In this document: in pieces, positions 56,063 to 64,000 of the stretch
Layout: each line of letters opens with the position of its first letter
How positions within the stretch are numbered: position 1 is the stretch's first letter
Assembly (NCBI RefSeq): GCF_950023065.1
Contig: NC_088681.1
Span: 69,598,836 to 69,662,835, forward strand
Direction: 5' to 3'
Length of the DNA: 64,000 bases
Source of the DNA: Planococcus citri
Lineage: Eukaryota; Arthropoda; Insecta; Hemiptera; Pseudococcidae
Notes under the pieces: generated by a model
What the model was told of the DNA's origin: nothing
The model's input: only the letters and a program-made list of their open reading frames with translations
Database searches by the model: none
Made by a program: the position numbers and the translations under genes

Positions 56063-58009
56063 CTATTGGCCTGTCTGCTGCGGTGTGGAACCTGTTGAGG
56101 ATGAGCCTGAGGTATCCGTGAGTTTCCTCCTTGGTCTCCCTCTGCTTCTCTTCCCCGTTGGTGTATATTGGAGGACCTGTTTTGGTGATCTTGTTTCCTC
56201 CATCCTTTTGACATGATTTCTCCAATCTTTCCTATACTGTTTTATCTTCTTCATGACTGGCTTCACTCCGAGATCTGCTGTTATTTTCTCGGATGGGACT
56301 CTGTCTCTGAGAGTCACCCCTGCCGTTCTCCTCATGAACTTCATCTCTGCTGCCGTTATTCTTCTTTTATCAGATTTCTTCAGTGCCCATACCTCGCTTC
56401 CATACGTCATCATTGGTATTGCTAGAATATTGTACACCTTCAATCTTGTTTCTTTTCGCACCTTACTGCTTCTCAGGGTCCTATTTATCAGTCCTGTGAC
56501 TCTCAGGAACTTTGCAATCTTTCCACCAACATCTACTTCTCCCTGGTATGATATCGTGTTTCCCAGGTATTTGAAATTGTTGACCTGTTCAATGATTTTT
56601 CCATTTATTACAATCTTGCTTCTTACTGGCTCCTTTCCTCTGAAGGCCATTGTTTTTGTTTTCTCTGAAGATATTCTCATATCATACTTTTCTGATGTCT
56701 TTGTTAAATTATACATTGATCTCTGTAGGTCATCTTCTGTTTCAGCTAGTACTGCTTGATCATCTGCAAATAATACTGTTGATATTTCTTGCCTTCTGTC
56801 TGTCTTGATTCCTTTTGGCTTCATTTTCTGCCATTCTTTTACCATGTGATCCATGTACATGTTGAATAAAACACAAGACAGTGGGCATCCCTGGCGAGCT
56901 CCTCTGTTTATTTCTGCTTGTTCTGAGAGTTTATTTCCAATTCGTACTCTTATTCTAGTGTTCTTATATATGCTGTTTATCACCTTTCGCATTTTATATG
57001 TTATCTCTTCATCTTTTAGGACTTCAAACAGTTTTTTTCTATTAACCCTATCATATGCTTTTTCCAGGTCTATAAAGCACATGTGTGTTTCTAGGTTGTA
57101 TTCGATCCGTTTTTCCATCAGTAGTTTTACTGTATAACTTGCATCAGTGCATGATCTTCCTTTTCTAAATCCGTTTTGACTTTCTGACAGCTTTTCTTCT
57201 GCATGCTCTGCCAGTCGTTTTGCCAGTATTTTCGCATATATCTTGTAGCAGGTGTTGAGTAGACTTATTCCTCGGTAGTTTTTCAGGTTTGACATATCGC
57301 CTTTCTTGAACAGTGGTATTACAATTGCTGTTTTGAAATCTTCAGGTACCCTTTCTTCTTGGTACATCCTATTTAGGAATTCCAGAAGTCTTCTTTTAAA
57401 TTCGCCACTTGCGTATTTGTACAATTCTGTTGGTATGCCATCTTCTCCTGGAGCTTTTGCATTTTTTGCTGTTCTCAAAGCTTCTTGAAGCTCTTTAATT
57501 GAAATTCTGTCTTCTGTTTCTCCAATTTCATCTTGTATCTTTGTATCTTGTGCATTTTCATCACTCCAGAGTTCTTCAAAATATTCCTTTGCATAATTGA
57601 TTTTAATCTTTGGCAAACCCACTCTTTCGTTAAAATTTGTGTCAATTCTTCTTATGATCTTGTACACCTTTGGCCGTAACTTGTATGTGTCATGCTCCAG
57701 GAATGTGATGAAATTTTCCCAGCTCTCTCTCTGTAATTTCCTGGACTTTCTCTTGACTTTTGCCGACTGTTTTCGATATTCTTCACCATCAACCTCGCTT
57801 TTTGTGCTCATGAATTTTCTGAATGCCTGTCTTTTCTTTTGTATGAGTTCTTGGATTTCGTTGTCCCAATTCTTTATTCGCTTTGCCCCAATTCTGCAAG
57901 GAACCATTCCTAAGCTTTCTTTTGCCGCTTTTGTCACAATGGATTTGATATTTTTCCATTCTTCTTCTATGTCCTGGCTTGCTGGTATCTCTTGACTAAT
58001 GATGTTCAT
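56063..58009 (-). CDS. LINE reverse transcriptase with C-terminal domain, open over 648 codons
   Basis: Copies element RNA into DNA at the target site. Residues: KNAKAPGEDGIPTELYKYA from about 182 and NYRGISLLNTCYKIYAKIL from 244 (fingers); CFIDLEKAYDRV at 311-322 with catalytic D314; RGARQGCPLS at 369-378; FADD at 414-417 with D416 and D417; FKYLGNTIS near 479-487; a TRLKVYNILAIPMMTYGSEV block from 521; ITAAEMKFMRR from 551; and a basic GRPRR motif at 624-628. All three catalytic aspartates are present and there is no stop, unlike every other LINE in the window, so this copy is young. The start ATG overlaps the endonuclease stop as ATGA. The usual single ORF of such elements would be continuous here, so that start is probably a frameshift artefact. 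Confidence 0.88.
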   Translation of the reverse strand: MNIISQEIPASQDIEEEWKNIKSIVTKAAKESLGMVPCRIGAKRIKNWDNEIQELIQKKRQAFRKFMSTKSEVDGEEYRKQSAKVKRKSRKLQRESWENFITFLEHDTYKLRPKVYKIIRRIDTNFNERVGLPKIKINYAKEYFEELWSDENAQDTKIQDEIGETEDRISIKELQEALRTAKNAKAPGEDGIPTELYKYASGEFKRRLLEFLNRMYQEERVPEDFKTAIVIPLFKKGDMSNLKNYRGISLLNTCYKIYAKILAKRLAEHAEEKLSESQNGFRKGRSCTDASYTVKLLMEKRIEYNLETHMCFIDLEKAYDRVNRKKLFEVLKDEEITYKMRKVINSIYKNTRIRVRIGNKLSEQAEINRGARQGCPLSCVLFNMYMDHMVKEWQKMKPKGIKTDRRQEISTVLFADDQAVLAETEDDLQRSMYNLTKTSEKYDMRISSEKTKTMAFRGKEPVRSKIVINGKIIEQVNNFKYLGNTISYQGEVDVGGKIAKFLRVTGLINRTLRSSKVRKETRLKVYNILAIPMMTYGSEVWALKKSDKRRITAAEMKFMRRTAGVTLRDRVPSEKITADLGVKPVMKKIKQYRKDWRNHVKRMEETRSPKQVLQYTPTGKRSRGRPRRKLTDTSGSSSTGSTPQQTGQ

Positions 58010-58541
58010 CTGTCTTTGGTACAGCCATTGGTTGGTTGGTCATCCAGGGCTCTTGTATTGATCTTCTTTTCATTTTTCCTTGCTGGTATTCTTGTTGTTT
58101 CCATTCTCATTACTCCTTGAACAAAATGATGGTCAGTGCCTATTTCTAGGCCTCTGTATGTTCTTACATCCAAGAATTTCTTTGCGGCATTTTCATTGGC
58201 TATGAAATGGTCGATCATTGAGCTTTGTCCTCTTGTATTGCTCCATGTCATCTTGTGATCTTTCTTGTGTTGGTAGAATGTGTTCATGATTCTTAATCCG
58301 TTGAAAGTGCAAAAATCTATCAGTCTTTTCCCATTTGTATTCATTCCTTCTGTTCCATACATACCAGTTACTGTCTTTACACGCTTATCTCCTACCTGAG
58401 CATTCAAGTCTCCTGCTATTATCAATTTATCTTCTGGATTTACTGCTTGTACTGCCCTCTGTAGTTGCTCGTAGAACTCTTCGCTTTGTTCCTCTCGCGT
58501 CTCCCAGATTAAAATTCTACGTTTGTCAATATTCAGTTCTC

Positions 58542-58545
<4 letters not shown>
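58006..58545 (-). pseudogene. LINE APE endonuclease, C-terminal half, frameshifted from the RT
   Basis: It nicks target DNA in intact elements. Visible blocks: LIIAGDLNAQVGDKRV (catalytic D and N), KMTWSNTRGQSSMIDHFIA, and TDHHFVQG with the terminal catalytic histidine. The N-terminal catalytic part is missing. Reading into the poly(T) gives a meaningless run of phenylalanines, so the true sequence begins near 58545. The frame ends at TGA 58008-58006, one base out of phase with the RT frame. A repeated CCAA (GACCAACCAACCAATGG on the minus strand, about 58026-58042) lies just upstream and could be a slippage site. Confidence 0.85.

Positions 58546-58573
<28 letters not shown>
58508..58573 (+). 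repeat. Plus-strand ATTAAA plus poly(A)31, antisense to the LINE
   Basis: ATTAAA at 58508-58513, then a 31-A run at 58543-58573. The spacing of 30 bases is in the range of a polyadenylation signal and cleavage site. The tract lies at the 5' side of the minus-strand LINE, so it cannot be that LINE's own tail. Confidence 0.7.
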
Positions 58574-58579
<6 letters not shown>

Positions 58580-58589
58580 AAAAGGCACA

Positions 58590-61116
58590 CATAAATCGTG
58601 GTTCGTGTTGTTCGACTAATCGAATTTAAAAACCGAGAAGTATTTACTCATAACTATATACCTCGACGAAAAACCAACGAATATTATTTCGCATTTAGTT
58701 CTCTCGCATGCTTCTTCTCTTTTTCATTCGTACCTATGTGTAGGTGGAAGGTGGTATACACGACAGCAGCACTACAACGTTTTTATAGGCGTGACGACAA
58801 TCAATTGAAAGAGAAAAAGCTGCATAAATAATCAACCCCCTTCAAAGTAATGGTTAGCTCGCATGTAAATAGCAAACGTATCCATAAAAATTAATGTCTC
58901 TGCTGTTTGATAAACGATCGCCCTAAATAGCTTCGATATTAATCGACGGTCGTTAGAAAAAAAATCAATCCTGGCTCAAAGAATTAGAGTACACTAAATT
59001 GATTCCAGCAGTTGCTAAAATTTCTCGTGTGTTTTTTCGAAAATTTAATAATAAATTCCAAACGATGGAGGGGGGAGAGTTCGAGAGTTGTGCTGTTAAC
59101 GCAAGATCAAAAAAGGTTGACGATAGAAAAATTGTATCCAAAGGAAGAGAAAAAAGGAAACTTTTTCACGATATTGTACGAATAAATATAGAGAAAATTT
59201 TCTTTCGATGGAAATAGAACGACAAAAAATTGACGATTTTTAAAACGATTTTGAAAAGGGTTGAACAGTTTAATTTGTGTCCTGTTTTATCATCTTTATT
59301 GCATTATGAAATTTATACCCTTGTTAAGAGTTCGTAAATAATGAATTTTTTCCACTTTGAGTTTCATTTTTTTTTTCTCATTTTCAGTATCGAAATTGAT
59401 CTCCGAACATTTTGTATACCGCACGTATGAAGCTTTCAACTTATCTTTCCTTTTTATCAAGTGACCTTTTTAAAAGCTCTCGAATTACAACTTTTTTCCC
59501 TCTTCGTAATATTAGAGGTGAATGATCGGGCAAGATTTTATCTCGAATTGTACGTAGCATTCTTCGCAGTTTAATTTCTTCTTCGATGTAAGTAAGGTTA
59601 TATTTGTATTCTAGCTCACAAACAGGCATCTCGGTTCGATTTACCTACAAAGAAAGCATCTTTGGTGACATTTCTGCCCCTAAAACTTTACAACTCGATG
59701 CTTTTTTGGTTAATTTAGGGAGGGAACAGGTGTGAAAAATAACCAATGATGAAAAAAGCAACCATTAAAGATGATTTTTACTTGTCTTCGGGAATACGTA
59801 TTTAGCTCGAGTTTAAAACTGAAGACATAATGAAGCTGAAATTGAAAAGATAGCAAAACTTTCAAGTTTCAATCTCATCGAACGAACCGTTATCTCATTT
59901 CGAACTGAAAATGGAACAACGAATGGAAAATATACGTCTTAAATAAAAAAAAAAAAACAGGGAAGAAGTTTGGTATTGATAAGACTGCGAGGAAACGCTA
60001 AGTAAATTTTCGATAGCGTATAAAATTCAACGCTAAAAAGATCAACAATAATTTAGGAAAATTTTAGTAAATTTTCCATAAAATATACGTATCTACTATA
60101 ATAGGTAATCAGATCAACGGTTCCATCACTTACACCGACGCATTTTAATTTTCGGTCGACAAATTCGGTGTTATCGAGTGCAAAACGGCGCTCTTTCGTA
60201 TCTTATTTAGTTGGAAAAATAAGGTATAAGAGCGACAAGTACCTCGAGACGAAACACTCTTCTTTATCGACAGTTGATTACGAAATAATCTTTTTATTTT
60301 CGGCATTCAAAATCAAATCAATCTTTACGTCTTCGCGATTTTATTATACAATGTAATCTGAGCACTTGGAAAAGCTTTCAATCTGCTCGTGCAATGTGTA
60401 GTATAAAAAAAAATAAAATGAATTTCGTATACGGGTAAATCTATTAAGTGCTTATTGTCTAACGAGACGAGCGAAGGGGCATCGCAGCAGAGGAAGAAAA
60501 ACGCTGCTGAAAGAAAGGCAGCGAAAAAAAAACGAAACAAGCTTTCATATTGTAGGAGAGAAAAGGAAAAAAGAAGAAACGAAACACGATGCGGCGCAGA
60601 CGGAAAATCAAAAAGAGAGAAAAACGAAACTCGAAAAGATATTTTATTTCCGTCGTTTTCGAGAGACGTACAAGCAGAAAAATCTGACGAACAATACGGC
60701 CAAATGCGACGTCATTTGTTAAATCCGCTGGAGACCTAGAAATCAACGTTAAGGGAGGGTTAGATTATCGGGAATCACGAATGGCCACTTATCATAGATG
60801 TTACTTCGTGAGAAGACGATGCGATGCGATGCTGGTCCGTACTTCGTACAACAAATGTATACAGGGTGTTCGGCAAATAAAACACGCTACCGTAACCTTT
60901 GCCATACCGCAAACGTACTTAGCTACCTACTGCTCTCGAGTCTTGTGTTTCAGTATTTTTATCTGGAAGAATTTTTTCTCCTATCTCAACAGTTTGCTTT
61001 TTCAACTATTAACGGCAAATTTACGTATTGATGACTGTTTGCTGAACAGGAATTTTAATATAGCGATGAAATTCATTCGCCTTTGTTATCTTTTTTGCGA
61101 ACATTTGAATAATTAA
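58590..61116. other. Unique CpG-containing stretch, no gene recognised
   Basis: Frames at 60455-60746 (both strands, low-complexity K/R/E-rich or F/L-rich), 60781-61116 and 58999-59217 show no recognised domains. Likely host non-coding DNA. Confidence 0.4.
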
Positions 61117-61118
61117 TA

Positions 61119-62056
61119 AGGTAAAGTCGCCTAATATCGCCCAGTGTCCTAAATCCGCCCACCTGTATTTCTCGGATATTTATGACGCGAACCTGGCAGT
61201 GAAAAGCCACACTACTACCTTGGGTGGGTACCTACTCATCTATATTCATTTGGTAGTGATATTGCATCATGCCAAAAAATCGTGAGAAAAAATAAAAATT
61301 GCCAGTTTCCAAAACTTTTTCCACATTTTTTGTTTTTACTGGGAAAAATATTGAATGTGGTGTATTGATTAATTTTTTTATATCAATCGGAAGAGAATCG
61401 ATGACACTTTCGAATGATTTAATCATGGATTTGATCGAAGTAAGCCTTCATATAAAATTTTTTCAATTTTTAGAAAATTGACAAATTCCTAATATCGCCT
61501 ACCCCATGTCCTAATATCGCCCACCTGATTTTTGCAGTGATATTATGGTAATTTTTTGTGGGTTAATTTTGTAATCTCTTGTGTTTGTCAAATAACAAAG
61601 GCCAAGATTGGATTTGATGCATAAAATGTTATTTTTGGTCACATGTCGCTTTGTGATGCCGCATATTCGAAGATAAACGAAAATATGTTTGTACATCATG
61701 TTTACATTGTTTACATGACATGTGTTGAAGTAGATTTAATACAGTCATACGTAATAATACTCCATTATGCTTAAAAAACATTCTGCATTCAAGTTTTCAG
61801 TCGTTTTAATGGTTTTTTAGTGGTTTTTTAGTGGTGGGCGATATTAGGCACCACTTTGGAAAAATTTTGATTTTGACATTTTTTACTTAAAAATTCACTG
61901 GCATCCCCCTAATGTAAATTTCGATCTGAAATTTTGGCCAGTCATAGCCAAAGGATGGAGGTACACCTCTACTTGGTTACATTTCAGTTTTTTCAATTTT
62001 AAGTGCCCCATTTTTGAGGTCAACAAAAAGTGGGCGATATTAGGCGCCTTTACCTT
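61119..62056. mobile_element. TIR element with repeated subterminal motifs, TA-flanked
   Basis: Ends AGGTAAAGTCGCCTAATATC and its inverse (GATATTAGGCGCCTTTACCT), flanked by TA (61117-61118, 62057-62058 reading TA/AG in the outermost position; the left TA is clear). The motif CCTAATATCGCCCAC or its inverse occurs near 61130, 61147 (variant), 61489, 61510, 61837 and 62031. Repeated subterminal motifs are typical transposase-binding arrangements (family knowledge). No transposase is recognised and the frames inside are short. 938 bp. Confidence 0.75.
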
Positions 62057-62089
62057 AGATAGGAAAACATGTTTCATCATAGCTTACGA

Positions 62090-63255
62090 GTAATTGAAGC
62101 ACTACGAGTACATATAATGGTGAATTTTGACTGCGGAGAGGTGAGCGGGTTCTGCGCCAGGAAGAATGAATTTGGTCTAAAATTACCTCGAATAACTTTA
62201 GGAGTCCGCCACTGGTTTAAAAGACACTGCAATTTCTGGAAAGAAAATAGTCTGAAACCGTTTTAACCAAAATTTCAGCTGACCAAATTGATTTTCTAAT
62301 TTTTGGTGAACTTTTGAAATTGTGTTTCTTTAAAATGTATTTTCACGAGGAAACCTCGGGAGATGTCCACTTCTCATCCAAACGTGACAGCGATTTTTGA
62401 AAAGAATATAGTTTGAAACCCCCGCTAACAAAATTTAAGCTCTGTATATAATTGATTTTTCGATTTTTGGCGAATTTTTGAAAAATCACAATTCACTATT
62501 TTAGGTAATTTATACTTTTAAAAAAATCTATTGTTATTTAAGCTCTCTTGAACCGGTTTCATCATTTTCGGTCATTCTGAAGCCTCGAGCACGATTTTTG
62601 AATTCCCCAGAATTTTTAAATTTCTCCAGAATTGTCGAAGTTCTTCAGAATACGCAGAAACCAAGCTAGAAAAATATTTTTAATTAGCCAAAGAGTAATT
62701 TGAAGCTCTAAAATGATCGTTTTTAACCACAGAGATGAGCGGGTTCTGCGCCAGGAGTGGCGAATTTTTTTCTAAAATTACTACGCAAAGAAATGATTTG
62801 AAGAGTACGCGTTTGATTTAAAGGAGATCGCGATTTTTGGAAAGAGCGGAACCTGAAACCCTCGTATCCAAGATTTCAGCTAACCAAATTGATTTTCTAA
62901 TTTTTGGCGAATTCTCGAATGGATATTTAAAATAGTGTTTTTTTGAATGTATTTATTCAGTAAAAATAAAGAAAATTATTTTGAAAAGTAGTATCAACTC
63001 CTCCGATCCGGATCTCACAATTTTCGGTCATTCTGGAGCCTCCAGTGTGATCTTCAGTTTTTCCAAAATTTTTCAATTTCTGAGTAAGGCTTAAAAATTA
63101 ATTCGGGTAGCTGAAAATGGAGAAGCGGGTTATTTTCGGATTATTCATCGAGTTGAACCATATTTTGTCCAATTTTCAGGTGGACATCTCGAGTACGTGT
63201 GACCAAAATATTAAATAGCCTAAAAATAATTTTAAAAATTTAATGTTTTTTATTT
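62090..63255. repeat. Foldback family B relative, tandem pair with period ~594 bp
   Basis: GAGCGGGTTCTGCGCCAGGA at 62143 and 62737 starts two units that continue in parallel (TTTCAGCTGACCAAATTGAT against TTTCAGCTAACCAAATTGAT, then TTCGGTCATTCTGAAGCC against TTCGGTCATTCTGGAGCC). The second unit ends like the 18.9-19.2 kb arm of family B. Non-coding. Confidence 0.65.
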
Positions 63256-63924
63256 TTGAGGTAATTTTTTAAATGTACCTATACGAACTGTATTTTCTTC
63301 CTCCATACTATAATCTCTAATAACACCCCACAGATGAAAATTTACTTCATGGGCAGGTCAGAAGTTCAGAACTTTGAAGTCAAACTAAAGATCAACCACA
63401 AATAATTCTTCATATCCAAATTGGTAAAATACAGTAAAATACCGTATTTTACAGTATTTTACCAGCGAATAAATCAAGGTAATTTAACAGCCCTGTTTTG
63501 AATGCATTAAAATGAATTTAGAAAAGGTTTTTAACAATTTTTAGCGCTTTTTTTTTTGCTAAATTTTGCTAAATTTTTCAGAAATTTCATCATTTTTTGT
63601 AAATTTTTAATGATTTAATTGCTTTATTCGTGTTCTTAAGTCGTCTTAATACTGTTTTATGCCATTTTTGTGACATTTTGTCAAATTTCATTAACACCTC
63701 ATTGCTTTTTGGAAACTTTCAGTGATTACAATACTTACTTTGTTTATATGATCTCCTCTACCCAAATAAGCGACTTTTGAATGAAACAACGTTCAATTTA
63801 TTCGGATGGATCACCAAAAAAATTCTCAAGACGATTTTAGCCATATTCAATGGAGATCAAATAGGGTACTCAAAAAAGTTTTAGCTTCAGGGGTGCTTCA
63901 AGACAGATTTTGTAGGTTCTCAAA
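63256..63924. other. AT-rich stretch, no gene; short palindrome at 63422-63464
   Basis: 63422-63464 is a near-perfect palindrome of TAAAATAC-type words (TGGTAAAATACAGTAAAATA...). Nothing else is recognised. Confidence 0.45.
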
Positions 63925-64000
63925 TAGTCGGGGAGCCCGCTTAAGGATAAATTGCACCCCCCCCCGTCGATCCTCCGGGACAACTTTATTCTTAAAGGGG
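63925..64000. mobile_element. Foldback family A copy 5 (left end only, runs off the window)
   Basis: The start TAGTCGGGGAGCCC is diverged. Then AATTGCACCC, a C run, GTCGATCCTCCGGGACAACTT and TTAAAGGGG match the left end of copies 2 and 3. Confidence 0.7.

Larger units (their letters stand above)
56020..58545 (-). mobile_element. APE-type LINE, 5'-truncated, with intact RT
   Basis: A minus-strand non-LTR retrotransposon. From 5' to 3': second half of the endonuclease (58545-58006), full RT and C-terminal domain (58009-56063), and a short 3' UTR ending in a simple ACG repeat at about 56025-56042, not a poly(A) tail. Simple-repeat 3' tails occur in RTE-type and some other LINEs (family knowledge), but the clade is not fixed from sequence alone. 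A 31-bp poly(A) on the opposite strand abuts the 5' end. Confidence 0.85.

Noticed and set aside
60455..60746. Lysine/arginine-rich frame and its complementary phenylalanine-rich frame
   Set aside because: Low-complexity A-rich DNA read on both strands.

Overview
This window looks like nuclear DNA of an arthropod, most likely an insect. It is AT-rich, has no bacterial-style gene packing, and carries decayed LINEs (Jockey-type and another APE-endonuclease type), many short TIR (terminal inverted repeat) elements, foldback elements and microsatellites. I found no host protein-coding gene. Almost every open frame longer than 60 codons is a chance frame or lies inside a repeat. The only long intact coding region is the reverse transcriptase of a LINE on the minus strand at about 56.06-58.55 kb.

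Layout. A foldback element fills 1-1584. A Jockey-like LINE (3.42-7.82 kb) is broken by two TIR elements, and each of those carries a second TIR element inside it, so there are three levels of nesting. Foldback family A (ends TAGTCCGG...CCGGACTA) occurs at 9.16-10.77, 12.83-14.84, 40.13-41.86 and 51.63-52.69 kb and starts again at the window end; a diverged relative lies at 32.64-33.24 kb. Foldback family B occurs at 18.88-20.17 and 62.1-63.25 kb. A 245-bp hairpin element sits at 20.4 kb. Two arrays of a 33-bp palindromic minisatellite (25.73 and 51.2 kb) share a leader sequence. The interval 26.3-30.7 kb is a patchwork of inverted and tandem repeats, including an odd 0.9-kb block built from two recurring short words. 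The interval 33.3-35.5 kb holds a repeat with a mapped insertion, a tRNA-Asp-like sequence and a LINE fragment. The interval 37.9-39.96 kb and 46.1-48.7 kb share a large palindromic repeat (family C), the latter followed by a decayed ~160-bp tandem array. A LINE with an intact RT lies at 56.0-58.55 kb, and a TIR element with repeated subterminal motifs at 61.12-62.06 kb.

Between these repeat islands are non-repetitive, CpG-containing stretches (2.0-3.4, 8.1-9.1, 10.8-11.7, 14.9-17.7, 22.3-24.4, 31.0-32.6, 36.1-37.5, 42.0-44.5, 48.9-51.1, 53.6-55.4 and 58.6-61.1 kb) with TCG-type microsatellites. These could be intronic or intergenic host DNA. Nothing here forms a pathway. The biology on show is transposon insertion, nesting, inverted duplication and decay.

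The strongest observations are: two insertions in the LINE whose removal restores its reading frame; foldback family A with 3-bp target duplications; a 15-bp word (TTCTGCGCCAGGAGC or a close variant) present six times at otherwise unrelated places; back-to-back perfect palindromes at 10.63-10.69 kb; and a poly(A) tract on the strand opposite to the 58.5-kb LINE, with an ATTAAA signal 30 bases upstream.
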